The notes: generated by a model not told the origin, from the letters alone. DNA of 64,000 bases from Lewinellaceae bacterium (GCA_020636315.1 JACJYA010000002.1:248001-312000), one strand, 5' to 3'. Shown: positions 18,681 to 27,460, counted from the first letter of the stretch. Program-made: numbers and translations.

Positions 18681-20624
18681 ATGAAACCCATCACTACGCT
18701 CCTCCTGATCGCGCTGCCCTTCCTGCTTTTTAACCAGGACAACCGCTACGTTATTTTCGAGAATTTCCGTTACGGCTTCATCGACGGGAAAGGGGAAGTG
18801 ATCATCAAACCCCGTTTCCGAAATGTGGGCCATTTCTCGCATGGACTGGCGCCGGCACGAGAGGAAGCATACTGGGGCTTTATTGATACGCTGGGGCGCT
18901 GGGCCATTGAGCCGAGGTACGACTATGCCTCCCCTTTTGTGGAGGAGCTGGCGCGGGTGGGCAGAAACGGGCAGGAATGCTGGGTGGACAAAGATGGCGT
19001 TGAATGGAACACCAATGTCTGGAGCCGGCGAAAGCTCGATCAATACGGCGTTTTACAACAGGAGGAGGGTGGCGGCCTGCTTCTCTCCCTCGACGGTAAG
19101 GAACTAAAACTCCCCCCGGGAGACAACCTGGGCTGGAAAAAGGGGCCTTACATCGGTATTGAGCGGGTTACAACGCTCTCCAATGGCCTGAGGAGTATTC
19201 AATACGGCGTCATCGACACCAGCGGGCAGGTGGCGGTTCCCTTTGGAAAATTCAGGAAGGTTTGGCCTTTCTTTCAGGGACAGGCTCTGGCCAGCCGGTA
19301 CGATACAACTACTGGATACACCGATTATCACCTCATCGATACTGCCGGCGAGGCCATCCGGGCGATCGGCCGGCCAGGCGGCCAGCTGTTGAATATCTCA
19401 CCCGGCCCGGACGGGCGCCTTTTTTTCGCAACCTACCAGAATGAAAAAGGCCAATTCTGCCGCAACCTGTTGAACCGTCAGGGAGAATGGCTGCTGGAAA
19501 GAGACACCACGATTGACATCCAGCCACTCGGCCATGGGCTGGCGGCCATCCGCTACCGGGATACCGGGGGAGTGTGGCTGGCCAATGAGCAGGGGCTATG
19601 CTGCACCGAAGCGCCCCTGCAGCAACTAAGGCCATTTTCCCAGGCGGCGAATAGCACTTACCTTTACGGCCGGGAAGCTTCCGGCAGTTGGGTACGCTTC
19701 GACACGAACGGCCTTAAGAGCCCGGCGCCGGGCCTGCGGGCGCTGGATACCATCGAAGGGGCGCAGCTGTACAGCCTGTATAGTGGCAACCTGGCCACCT
19801 TCGGCATAAAGAAAAAAGGAGAACCGGCGCGAATTGGGCTGCTGAATGCGGAAAAAGGGGTGCTGTTGCCTCCGGTTTACAGCCAGGTATTACCCCAGTA
19901 CACAGAGGGGGCGCCACACAACACGCCCACTGTTATTGCCGTGAAAAAAGGGCGGGAGATTAGCTACATCCGGGAAGACGGCAAGGTAATATGGCAGTCC
20001 GGCCAGTTGCCTGCAAAGAAACTGCTGCCATACGATGCGGATGGGCGGGTGCCCATGACCTACGAAGTGCGCTGTACCTATAAAATGCGCTGGTGGATGC
20101 GGCCATTTGTCGGCAAAGCCAGATTCCTCCGCGCCTGGTATTTCAAATGGCCCTTCCAGGAGAAGTACCGGGGCTATAACTTGTACCTGATGAACGACGG
20201 CCCGGACACCCTCGTCCTGAGCGCCCGCAACATGGGTCAGCTGTCCATCCACCTGGAAGCGCAGGATGAGCAGGGGGAGTGGCGCCGCATCGACCGTTGT
20301 GTGGGCTGCGATGTGGTGGCCCTCAATGCGGTTAAAAGGCTGCCGCCCGGCCACTTCTGGGCCTTCCGGGTTCCGAAGATGCAAGGCGCCATCCAAACCA
20401 AACTGCGCTACGTAGCCACCTACTCCTTCCCGGAAGAGGTTACCCCGCCGAAAGCCGACACCCTGCCGGATGGGCGGCCGGTTCGGTATCCCGTCAAGCT
20501 CAGAGGAGAGCGGAAGTTGTACAGCCGCACCTTCAGAGGAGGCGTCAACCCGGCGCAGTTCCACCCGGAATATCGCCTGTGGGAACCAGGGCCTTTTATT
20601 CGGGAATGGATGGTGGTGGATTAG
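18681..20624 (+). CDS. WG-repeat protein, exported
   Basis: The start at 18681 gives MKPITTLLLIALPFLLFNQDNRY, a hydrophobic export signal; an upstream ATG at 18597 would precede it. The 647-aa product has repeated WG/KWG-type units in its first 400 residues: FRYGFIDGKGEVIIKPRFRNVGHF, YWGFIDTLGRWAIEPRYDYASPF and similar. These fold as beta blades and are common in secreted proteins of Bacteroidota. The last 200 residues (KMRWWMRPFVGKARFLRAWYFKWPFQ onwards) are unlike the repeats and unrecognised. Role unknown. Confidence 0.75.
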   Translation: MKPITTLLLIALPFLLFNQDNRYVIFENFRYGFIDGKGEVIIKPRFRNVGHFSHGLAPAREEAYWGFIDTLGRWAIEPRYDYASPFVEELARVGRNGQECWVDKDGVEWNTNVWSRRKLDQYGVLQQEEGGGLLLSLDGKELKLPPGDNLGWKKGPYIGIERVTTLSNGLRSIQYGVIDTSGQVAVPFGKFRKVWPFFQGQALASRYDTTTGYTDYHLIDTAGEAIRAIGRPGGQLLNISPGPDGRLFFATYQNEKGQFCRNLLNRQGEWLLERDTTIDIQPLGHGLAAIRYRDTGGVWLANEQGLCCTEAPLQQLRPFSQAANSTYLYGREASGSWVRFDTNGLKSPAPGLRALDTIEGAQLYSLYSGNLATFGIKKKGEPARIGLLNAEKGVLLPPVYSQVLPQYTEGAPHNTPTVIAVKKGREISYIREDGKVIWQSGQLPAKKLLPYDADGRVPMTYEVRCTYKMRWWMRPFVGKARFLRAWYFKWPFQEKYRGYNLYLMNDGPDTLVLSARNMGQLSIHLEAQDEQGEWRRIDRCVGCDVVALNAVKRLPPGHFWAFRVPKMQGAIQTKLRYVATYSFPEEVTPPKADTLPDGRPVRYPVKLRGERKLYSRTFRGGVNPAQFHPEYRLWEPGPFIREWMVVD

Positions 20625-20724
20625 GCATGGGCAAGATCATTCCGTCAAATTGATTAATTTTAGGTATCATCGAAGGTGATTTATCCGACGGATATCCACC
20701 TAAGGCAAAACCACAGCACTTTAA

Positions 20725-21714
20725 ATGAAGTATATATCTGGCAACCTATATCGGAAAGTAATAAACCACGCATTGGAAGAAGGTATGCTCCCGGAGGGTT
20801 TTAAAGGCCTTCCCGTACCGGTTGATGCTTTGGATGGAATAAAGGCCGTTCCTGCCGATCATTTTTTTGAACTCCACGAAAGGATAGACCAGGCCCTGGG
20901 CCCTGGCTTTTCGGTTAGAGTCGGCCAACAGATGAAGATGGATGATTATGGCGTATTGGGGCTATCCTGGAAGACATGTTCAAAAGCCGGAGAGATATTC
21001 GAACGCTGCGAACGTTACTTTAAGCTCTTATCGAACACCTACGTCTTTAAAGTAGAAAAGGGAGATAAAATATCTAAAGTCCATTTATTCCGGGATGCCT
21101 ACCGAAGAGGGGTAGCGCTTTCCAACGAGGCTACATTTTCCGCAACAGTAGTCGTATTACAGGCGATGACCGGAACCGATATGGCGCCGGTAGGCCTGTC
21201 ATTTAAACACGGAGCCCCCAAAGGCCTGGAGAGTTACCATGAAGCTTTTAAGTGTGCTATCCTTTTTGATCAGCCCCACAATTTTATTGCCTATAAGACT
21301 ACAGACCTTGAAACCCGGACAGCGAAAGCGGATATCAGCATCAATAAATTCCTGTTAGAAAGAGTTGAGGAAGAAACCAGGGGCATTGAAGTCAGCGGCA
21401 TTAAAGTAGCCGCTGATGTAAAAAACCTGATAGAGGATGCGCTTCCCAGTGGAATTCCCAGCATCATCCAAATAGGGGAACATCTGGGAATGAGTAGCCG
21501 TACCCTTACGAGAAGGTTGTCGGAGAGCGGAATGACCTTCAGAGGCCTGGTGCAGCAAACCCAGGAAGAGATCTCTAAAGAAATGCTCAGGGGCCGTTCC
21601 AGCACTATTGGCGAAATTGCCTTTCAGGCCGGCTTCTCCGAACAAAGTGCTTTCAGCCGGGCCTTCAAACGATGGACCGGCAAGTCTCCACTTGAATACC
21701 GTGGTTCCCTCTAG
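20725..21714 (+). CDS. AraC-family transcriptional regulator
   Basis: The 329-aa protein has an N-terminal arabinose-binding-like domain of the OruR/GliR type (PF12625; residues about 15-200) and a C-terminal AraC helix-turn-helix pair: IIQIGEHLGMSSRTLTRRLSESG and IGEIAFQAGFSEQSAFSRAFKRWTGKSPLEYR, the canonical second-helix signature. It likely controls the DUF1772 and NmrA-type genes just downstream on the same strand, because two direct repeats resembling an AraC operator lie in the 112-bp gap (21734-21763). Ligand unknown. Confidence 0.92.
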   Translation: MKYISGNLYRKVINHALEEGMLPEGFKGLPVPVDALDGIKAVPADHFFELHERIDQALGPGFSVRVGQQMKMDDYGVLGLSWKTCSKAGEIFERCERYFKLLSNTYVFKVEKGDKISKVHLFRDAYRRGVALSNEATFSATVVVLQAMTGTDMAPVGLSFKHGAPKGLESYHEAFKCAILFDQPHNFIAYKTTDLETRTAKADISINKFLLERVEEETRGIEVSGIKVAADVKNLIEDALPSGIPSIIQIGEHLGMSSRTLTRRLSESGMTFRGLVQQTQEEISKEMLRGRSSTIGEIAFQAGFSEQSAFSRAFKRWTGKSPLEYRGSL

Positions 21715-21733
21715 TGTCTGTCGGAGAAACTCA

Positions 21734-21763
21734 TTTGGCTTAAAGTGTCAAAACATTGGCTTA
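21734..21763 (+). promoter_or_regulatory. candidate AraC-type operator: two direct repeats 21 bp apart
   Basis: TTGGCTTA occurs at 21735-21742 and 21756-21763, exactly 21 bp apart (two helical turns), the usual geometry of AraC-family sites. About 12 bp further, TTG (21775-21777) and CAACTTTG (21794-21801), a near match to the -7 consensus, form a plausible promoter for the gene at 21827. Confidence 0.5.
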
Positions 21764-21826
21764 TAGGGCCAAGCTTGCGATTCGATTTACCTGCAACTTT
21801 GCTTCTGTAAACCAAACAGAAGTAAA

Positions 21827-22324
21827 ATGGAAATTTCTTTCAAATCGATTACGCTGTTTTCCACTGTCCTGTTGACGGGCCTTTCGGCAGGTTTCTTTTA
21901 CGCCTGGGCCGTATCGGTCATTCCCGGCACCCGGCAGGTGTCTGGCCAGGTTTATCTGGAAACGATGCAATCGATCAACCGGGCGATCCTGAACCCGGCC
22001 TTCTACCTGATCTTTTTCGGCAGCCTGCTCATGCTGGCGGTGAGCGCCATCCTGCAATACCGTTCCGGGGCAGGCGCCGCCTTCTGGTTATTCTTCGCTG
22101 CCGGCCTAACCTACCTCATAGGCGCCTTCGGGATAACTGCTTTTGGCAATGTGCCCTTGAATGACGCCCTGGAGGTCATTCCCCTCGACGGCCTGAGCCC
22201 GGATCAGCTGGCTAAAACCAGGCGGCAATATGAAACCCGATGGAACCGGCTGCACATGATCCGGACGGTTTTTGCGGTGGTGTCCTTTCTGCTATCCCTT
22301 ACTGCCGTTTTCAGGATCAATTAA
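21827..22324 (+). CDS. DUF1772 (anthrone oxygenase-like) membrane protein
   Basis: The 165-aa protein has four membrane segments: ITLFSTVLLTGLSAGFFYAW, FYLIFFGSLLMLAVSAIL, AAFWLFFAAGLTYLIGAFG and FAVVSFLLSLTAVF. The motif TGLSAGFFYAWAVSVIPG and the NVPLNDAL loop are typical of DUF1772, a family named after fungal anthrone oxygenases but mostly of unknown function in bacteria. It often sits next to AraC or TetR regulators and NmrA-type reductases, as here. I infer a small-molecule oxidation or stress role with the gene at 22541. Confidence 0.85.
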   Translation: MEISFKSITLFSTVLLTGLSAGFFYAWAVSVIPGTRQVSGQVYLETMQSINRAILNPAFYLIFFGSLLMLAVSAILQYRSGAGAAFWLFFAAGLTYLIGAFGITAFGNVPLNDALEVIPLDGLSPDQLAKTRRQYETRWNRLHMIRTVFAVVSFLLSLTAVFRIN

Positions 22325-22341
22325 TATTTCAACAGACTCAA

Positions 22342-22524
22342 TACTTTGTCAAATAAATTTAATAACCTATCTCCGGCGGCTTTTGCCCCTGAGCGTCGTT
22401 GCGAACTCCTCACGTAGCCCCGGACTTCGGCGTGAGCTCAGTCGAACGCTATGCTCGTCATTCGCGCCTGGCTCAGAACCAAAAGCCACTCGGATCTACG
22501 TCACAAAACTTAATTGACAAAGTA
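22342..22524. repeat. inverted-repeat element with TACTTTGTCAA ends
   Basis: TACTTTGTCAA at 22342-22352 is perfectly mirrored by TTGACAAAGTA at 22514-22524; the similarity extends to 14 of 15 bases. The interior includes CGGACTTCGGCGTGAGC followed by TCAGTCGAACGCT, also found in expanded form at about 26520-26590. It sits between two probably co-regulated genes and could change their coupling. Confidence 0.6.
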
Positions 22525-22540
22525 CTTAAATCCATAAAAA

Positions 22541-23395
22541 ATGACCAACAACATTTTAGTAACCGGCGGCACCGGCAAGACCGGCCGCAAGATCGTCAAA
22601 CGTTTACAACAACTCGGGCAGAATGTAAGGATCGGCTCCCGCCAGGCCCGGCCGGCCTTCGACTGGCAGGATCCCTCCGGGTGGAAAGCGGCGCTGAAAG
22701 GCATGGACAAAGTGTATATCAGTTTTCAACCCGACCTGGCGGTGCCGGGCGCCCTGGAGGCCATAGAAAGGCTGATCACGGAAGCCCGGAACAGCGGCAT
22801 CAAAAAGGTGGCGCTCCTCTCCGGCAAGGGCGAACGGGAAGCGGAGCTGTGCGAGCAGGTAGTTATCCATTCGGGAATAGACTACACCATCATCCGGGCC
22901 AGCTGGTTCAACCAGAACTTCAGCGAAAGCTTTTTCCTGGACCCGATCATCGCCGGGCACGTGGCACTGCCCAAAGCTGATGCCAAAGTACCTTACGTAG
23001 ATACCGGCGACATCGCCGATGTAGTAGTAGAAGCCCTGATGGACAACCGGCACAACCGCCAGATTTACGAGCTAACCGGCCCGAGGCTGTGGACTTTCCC
23101 GGAAGTGGTCAATGAAATTGCAGAAGCCGCCGGCAGAGACATTCAGTTCACCCCCATTTCGCTGACGGACTATGTCCGGATGCTGGAGGATGCCCATGTG
23201 CCGGCAGATTACATCTGGCTGATCAATTACCTGTTTAGGGAAGTACTGGGCGCTGAAGGGAATAATGTGGTGACGAACGATATCGAAAAAGTACTGGGCC
23301 GCAAACCGAAAGATTTTTCGGACTATGTCCGGGAAACGGCGGCCACCGGAGTTTGGAATGCCATTCAGCAACCCGCAGCAGCAAGCAGCCAGTAG
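22541..23395 (+). CDS. NmrA-type NAD(P)-binding reductase (atypical SDR)
   Basis: The 284-aa protein starts with the dinucleotide-binding loop ILVTGGTGKTGRKIVKRL, followed by a second strand ending IGSRQARP that sets cofactor choice. KKVALLSGKG, DYTIIRASWFNQNF and VPYVDTGDIADVVVEAL are hallmarks of the NmrA/atypical short-chain dehydrogenase group. There is no classic YxxxK catalytic pair, so it may be a redox sensor or act on quinones and similar small molecules. Its neighbours are an AraC regulator and a DUF1772 protein, a grouping that suggests a common small-molecule response. Confidence 0.88.
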   Translation: MTNNILVTGGTGKTGRKIVKRLQQLGQNVRIGSRQARPAFDWQDPSGWKAALKGMDKVYISFQPDLAVPGALEAIERLITEARNSGIKKVALLSGKGEREAELCEQVVIHSGIDYTIIRASWFNQNFSESFFLDPIIAGHVALPKADAKVPYVDTGDIADVVVEALMDNRHNRQIYELTGPRLWTFPEVVNEIAEAAGRDIQFTPISLTDYVRMLEDAHVPADYIWLINYLFREVLGAEGNNVVTNDIEKVLGRKPKDFSDYVRETAATGVWNAIQQPAAASSQ

Positions 23396-23463
23396 GCAGA
23401 CGGCCGGGTAGCCTGGAGCTATACTCAGGCTGCCTGCCATTTTTTTTACCCCCAACACCTGTC

Positions 23464-23538
23464 ATGATTCTCAGAAAAGCCACCCGTGACGACCTGCCGG
23501 CCAGCGGGAAAAATGTCAGAACCCGCTCCCTTAAGTAA
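23464..23538 (+). pseudogene. possible remnant of a GNAT acetyltransferase N-terminus
   Basis: An ATG opens MILRKATRDDLPA, the usual first strand of GNAT acetyltransferases (M-x-I-R-x-A-x-x-x-D), but after about 13 residues the similarity ends and a stop follows at codon 25. Nothing downstream restores the fold. The resemblance is short, so this may be chance. Confidence 0.35.
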
Positions 23539-23573
23539 TGTAAAAGGCAACTTCAAATTGAGGAAAAACCACG

Positions 23574-24644
23574 TTAGTCCCGGGCTTCTTCATCTTTAAA
23601 ATAGTTAAAGGACTTTCCATCATAACGACATACGCCATTCAAGGCGCCGAACCAGATGTTTCCATTCGTATCTTCTAATATTCCAAAAAGCATCCCGGCC
23701 TGTGGTTGAATTTGGGTAGGGGTTGCCTTTCCATAAGATAGGGACAGTTCATCGTAGCGGGATAATACCCAGTTATGCGTATCAGCGCCTTCTGTGCTTG
23801 TCCAAATGTTTCCTTTGCTGTCTTCATAGATATACCCCACAAAATCCGTTGTGAAGTTGGTAAACGAACTGCCATCGAAGCGCCAAAGCCCATCATTGCC
23901 ACCAAGCCAGATATTGCCTTGTTTATCTTCTATTATCGAGCGGACATTCTCAAAAGGGACACCTATTCCATTCGTAACTTCGGTAAATGTTTTTCCATCA
24001 TAAAGACAGGCATGACCCCTGGCGCCAAACCAGAATTTTCCCGCCTTATCTTGTATAATAGCATTGACATCGTTATCGGCCAGGCCTTCCTTGGTTGTAA
24101 AATTGCGAAAGGATCGTCCATCGTAACGACTCGCCCCTCCTTCGGTGCCAAACCAGATGTTGCCGGTTTTATCTTCGTATATATAAGTGGCCCTGTCATT
24201 GGTAAGGCCCTCTTTAGTTGTAAAATTGGTAAACGATTTCCCATCATAACGGTACACGCCTGCGCCGACGGTGCCGAACCAAAGATTACCTTTACTGTCT
24301 TCCAGGGCCGCAAACGCATGAAAGCGCCTCAAACCTTCTTTATTGGTAAAATTGGTAAAGGTATTCCCGTCATACCGGATAATCCCCTCCCAGGTGGCAA
24401 ACCAAAGGTTGCCTTTTACATCCTGCATAATGTTACGGGTGATACTGCTGGGGCCGTAGGAAGAGGTGATCGCTTTGGATTCTACAAAATAAGGGTCGTT
24501 ATCGGGCAATTTGAATTCTGATTGCTTTGGTTGGTTGATGTTGCCTTTTGAAAGGCCGGTTCCCTTTTGCCCATTACAGGAATTGAGGTAAGCGAATGAA
24601 AATAGAAAGAGGAATAAGGGTAAGAATCCGAAAGGTTTATTCAT
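23574..24644 (-). CDS. two-component-regulator-type propeller lipoprotein without a kinase
   Basis: The start at 24644 gives MNKPFGFLPLFLFLFSFAYL then NSCNGQ, a lipoprotein signal with a lipobox Cys; an ATG at 24734 is less likely. The 356-aa protein is a chain of propeller repeats with the pattern GNLWFGTVGAGVYRYDGKSFTNFTTKEGL, the PF07494 blade usually found in the periplasmic half of hybrid two-component sensors. Here the sequence ends after about seven or eight blades with no Y_Y_Y domain, membrane helix or kinase. It may be a stand-alone ligand-binding lipoprotein. Confidence 0.8.
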   Translation of the reverse strand: MNKPFGFLPLFLFLFSFAYLNSCNGQKGTGLSKGNINQPKQSEFKLPDNDPYFVESKAITSSYGPSSITRNIMQDVKGNLWFATWEGIIRYDGNTFTNFTNKEGLRRFHAFAALEDSKGNLWFGTVGAGVYRYDGKSFTNFTTKEGLTNDRATYIYEDKTGNIWFGTEGGASRYDGRSFRNFTTKEGLADNDVNAIIQDKAGKFWFGARGHACLYDGKTFTEVTNGIGVPFENVRSIIEDKQGNIWLGGNDGLWRFDGSSFTNFTTDFVGYIYEDSKGNIWTSTEGADTHNWVLSRYDELSLSYGKATPTQIQPQAGMLFGILEDTNGNIWFGALNGVCRYDGKSFNYFKDEEARD

Positions 24645-24772
24645 TTGACAGGATTTTATGCCAAAGTACAATGAAGTTCTTTTTTCGGGCCTTTTCAATT
24701 GTAAAAGGATGTAAAAGGGGCGTAAATGTTTCAAAAGGCCACCCTACTGGACAGTTTGGGCCTGTTTGGGTA

Positions 24773-24840
24773 AAGGTGTAGAGTGTAAGAGTGTAAAGGT
24801 GCCGGAGGCTCAATGCCCTTCCTTTACACTTTTACACCTA
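24773..24840. repeat. inverted repeat of TGTAAA-rich sequence
   Basis: AGTGTAAAGG (24790-24799) pairs perfectly with CCTTTACACT (24821-24830), and a looser match extends outward on both sides. Similar CTTTCCACCTTTTACACC runs occur near 9090-9120. It may serve as a terminator between convergent remnants; no gene lies here. Confidence 0.4.
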
Positions 24841-24889
24841 AGCACATTTACACCATCCAAAAAGTGTCCGGTAGTGTGGCCGATCATCC

Positions 24890-24998
24890 TCACCTGGCCA
24901 TCCAGGATGAGGTGCTTCAGCGTTTCTTTTCCGGAAGAAGGCTCCGTCTTCCTTCGAAGCGCCAGAGATCAGACGCTGGTATCAAAGAGAATGCTCAT
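24890..24998 (-). pseudogene. vapC: vapC toxin remnant (PIN domain), nonsense-mutated and truncated
   Basis: The ATG at 24998 overlaps the vapB stop (ATGA), as in intact vapBC operons. It reads MSILFDTSV, the first PIN-domain strand with its catalytic Asp, then hits TGA at 24969-24971, where the family has Trp (TGG). Beyond the stop the same frame continues SLALRRKTEPSSGKETLKHL and ILDGQVRMIG, clear VapC sequence, until about 24890. There it breaks into unrelated, repeat-rich sequence. So there are two lesions: one nonsense change and loss of the last two thirds of the gene. The toxin cannot be functional. Confidence 0.75.
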
Positions 24999-25195
24999 TT
25001 GCGGTTCCGGTGCTTCTTGTAATCGTATTGAGGGTCATAAACGATACTACCGAACAACGTAAGGATGTCTTCCTGCTTCCTCCGTTGAATGAATTCTTCC
25101 AATGCTTTATTGACAGTGGCTTTTTTTGTTTTTAAGCCGCCGACTTTCAGCGCTTCTTCCAGCAATTGGGGATCGATATCCAGGTTGGTAGCCAT
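24995..25195 (-). CDS. vapB: VapB-type antitoxin
   Basis: The ATG at 25195 starts MATNLDIDPQLLEEALKVGG followed by LKTKKATVNKALEEFIQRRK, the DUF2191/VapB pattern (ribbon-helix-helix N-terminus, toxin-binding C-terminus); an upstream start at 25267 would add 24 unlikely residues. The 66-aa protein normally binds and neutralises a VapC RNase and represses its own operon. Here the downstream vapC is broken, so it is an orphan antitoxin. The reading frame is intact. Confidence 0.8.
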   Translation of the reverse strand: MATNLDIDPQLLEEALKVGGLKTKKATVNKALEEFIQRRKQEDILTLFGSIVYDPQYDYKKHRNRK

Positions 25196-25436
25196 TTTCA
25201 CACAAGGTTTCACACAAACATATTTAAATCCTGCTAAAAATTCAATGGTTTTGCCTCTTCTCCCCAAACGGCCGAACTAAACCACAACCGCTTTGTTCCC
25301 TATTCTGAACCAGGCATTTCAGCAGCTTCACCTATCCGGTGGGATACTTCCTTTTTGCAGAAGCTCTTCTTTTTCAAATTACAAAGGCCCTTCATTACGC
25401 ACCAGATGAATCTGGCGCGTCAAAAAAAGGAAATAA

Positions 25437-26456
25437 ATGCCTCAAAAAGAAACAAAATCCCTCTCTCTTGCCCTGCAGGGCGGCGGCTCCCACGGGGCCA
25501 TCACGTGGGGCGTACTCGACCGCTTCCTGGAGGAAGAACGGCTGGAACTGGAGGGCTTCTCCGGCACCAGCGCAGGCGCGATGAATGCCGCCCTGCTGGC
25601 CTATGGCCTGCACATAGAAGGGCGGGAAAAGGCGCGGGAACTGCTCCACGAATTCTGGAAGGGCGTTTCGGATATGGCGGCCTTCTCCCCCATTCAACCC
25701 ACGCCCTGGGACGCGTTGTTCGGCGGCGGCAATATGGACTTTTCCCCCGGCTTCATGATGGCGGAGGTGGCCAGCATGTTCATTTCTCCCTACCAGGCCA
25801 ACCCATTGGATATCAATCCGCTGCAGGATATTCTTGAAAGCCTGATCGACTTCAGGTCCCTGCGCAGTTGCAAGGTGACCAAACTGTTCGTCTGCGCCAC
25901 CAACGTGCGGCGGGGGCGCGCCCGGGTTTTCAGCCTGCCGGAGATCAGCTGCCGGGCTGTTATGGCCTCGGCCTGCATTCCTTATATCTTCAAAGCCGTC
26001 CACATCGATGGAGAGGATTACTGGGACGGCGGCTTCATGGGGAACCCGCCCATCTTCCCCCTGATCGATGCCGGCAGTAAAGACATCATGCTGGTGCAGA
26101 TCACCCCCGTCAACATCGACAAAACGCCCACCTCCTCCACCGAGATCCGCGACCGCATCAACGAACTGAGCTTCAACTCCAGCCTCATGCTGGAGATGCG
26201 CCGCATCGAATTTATTGACCGCCTCCTCGACGCCGGAGTGGATCTCGGGCCGAAGTTCCGCAAGATATTCATTCACAATATCAACCCCGAAAAAGAAGTA
26301 CAGCCCCTCAACCTCTCCAGCAAGCTCAACGCCCGCTGGGATTTCCTCCGCCAGCTTCGCGACATCGGCCGCCAGAAAGCCGATGAATGGCTGGCGGAGA
26401 ACTTCAGCCGGATCGGGAAGGAATCGACCTGTGATGTGCGGGCGACGTTTTTATAG
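25437..26456 (+). CDS. patatin-like phospholipase
   Basis: The 339-aa protein has the patatin catalytic set: oxyanion loop LALQGGGSHGAITWGVLD (residues 11-28), nucleophile elbow GTSAG (Ser45) and catalytic Asp197 in YWDGGFMGNPP. It lacks a signal peptide, so it probably acts inside the cell or at the inner membrane face, hydrolysing acyl esters of phospholipids. The family includes toxins and effectors of defence systems, but no defence partner is adjacent, and the sequence resembles the common housekeeping form (RssA/YchK-like). It is monocistronic. Confidence 0.92.
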   Translation: MPQKETKSLSLALQGGGSHGAITWGVLDRFLEEERLELEGFSGTSAGAMNAALLAYGLHIEGREKARELLHEFWKGVSDMAAFSPIQPTPWDALFGGGNMDFSPGFMMAEVASMFISPYQANPLDINPLQDILESLIDFRSLRSCKVTKLFVCATNVRRGRARVFSLPEISCRAVMASACIPYIFKAVHIDGEDYWDGGFMGNPPIFPLIDAGSKDIMLVQITPVNIDKTPTSSTEIRDRINELSFNSSLMLEMRRIEFIDRLLDAGVDLGPKFRKIFIHNINPEKEVQPLNLSSKLNARWDFLRQLRDIGRQKADEWLAENFSRIGKESTCDVRATFL

Positions 26457-26479
26457 TGACAAGTGAGCAGGTGAGGGAG

Positions 26480-26706
26480 CGTTCATAGTTTCTGGTTCCT
26501 GGTTCCTGGTTTTTTTACCCGGACTTCGGCGTGAAACTTCGGCGTGAGACTTCGGCGTGAGCTCAGTCGAACGCTCAGTCGAACGCTGAGGTACGAAGAC
26601 GGGCTGGTTCCTGGTTGCTGGGTTGCTGGGTTTCTGGTTGCTGGTTGCTGGCCTACTGGAAACCAGTGAGTTAGCCTGACGCGGACACGCTTAATTGAAC
26701 TATCCC
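26480..26706. repeat. reversed copy of the 8494-8752 element, with short-repeat expansion
   Basis: The right end (26679-26706), read in reverse, starts GGGATAGTTCAATTAAGCGT, matching the left end of the element at 8494. Inside, GTTCATAGTTTCTGGTTCC corresponds to its arm. Between the ends are three tandem copies of ACTTCGGCGTGA, two of TCAGTCGAACGCT and many CTGGTTGCTGG/TTCCTGG units, showing local expansion. Confidence 0.6.
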
Positions 26707-26801
26707 TGTCTCCTAAAAACTATCCCTTGATTTTCAGAAACTTGCGCCCGTCCATGCGGCCGGGAAAAATTGCGAACAGCGAACAGTCCCTGTTGCTGGA
26801 G

Positions 26802-27460
26802 CTATTGCCCCCCCCCGGCCTTCTCCTTACCCCGTTTCAGGCTTTCCTCCAGTTCGCTGATCTCTTTCTCTGCTCGCTTGATGGCCTCCTCACGTTGCTT
26901 TACTTCCTCATCGTCCATCTTCTTTTCCTTTTTATCCTTTTCGAGCTTTTCCTTAGCCAACCTCACCTCTCTCCTTACGCGCGGGCCAGTTCTGCCTCGC
27001 CCTCCTCTATCGCCCTGGAAGCCCGTTGTTTTTTCTCCTCGTGCTGCTGACGGGCTTCGGCGGCACGCGCCTACCGAACTCGCGCCCTTCCAGATCTCCT
27101 TTGTTCTTACCATAGCCTTTGCCTTTATTCTCCTTACTTGCTTTGCCTTTCGCCTTTTCCATTTCTTCTTTACCTTCCATTTCGGCTTCGGCTTCTTCAC
27201 CACTGTCCTCCTCCATATCGTCTTCACCTTTGCCGGCTTTTTCCTTCATTTCCTTTTCCTTTTCCTTACCCTCCTTTTCCTTCATTTCCTTATCCGGTTT
27301 TCCGTGGTATTTTGGTATGTTCGGCTTTTTCCTTCTTTTCCATAGCCTGTTCCTGCTTTTCCTTGCCCTTGCCTTTTCCCTGCTGGGCGTAGATACCATC
27401 GGAAAACAATAATGCCAGGCTGAATATCAGGGCCGTCGGCAGAATGGTTTTAAATTGCAT
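26802..27460 (-). pseudogene. Lys/Glu-rich exported protein, frameshifted
   Basis: An ATG at 27460 opens MQFKTILPTALIFSLALLF then SDGIYAQQ, a normal signal peptide, followed by a highly charged Lys/Glu/Gly chain. A stop appears near 27297. The charged sequence goes on in another frame (KEMKEKEGKEKEKEMKEKAG to about 27010) and then in a third (EKLEKDKKEKKMDDEEVKQR to the stop at 26802). Two frameshifts therefore split one gene of about 215 codons. A run of ten C residues lies at 26808-26817. It lies 30 bp downstream of a small lipoprotein gene, likely one operon. No family recognised; probably a coiled-coil periplasmic protein. Confidence 0.6.

Noticed and set aside
25437..26456. Patatin as a defence effector (CBASS-like)
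   Set aside because: No cyclase of the CD-NTase type or other CBASS gene is adjacent, and the protein looks like the common housekeeping form.
26770..27345. Plus-strand frame rich in Phe, Leu and Ser that looks like a membrane protein
   Set aside because: It is the antisense of AAG/GAA-rich coding sequence on the minus strand, which carries a signal peptide.
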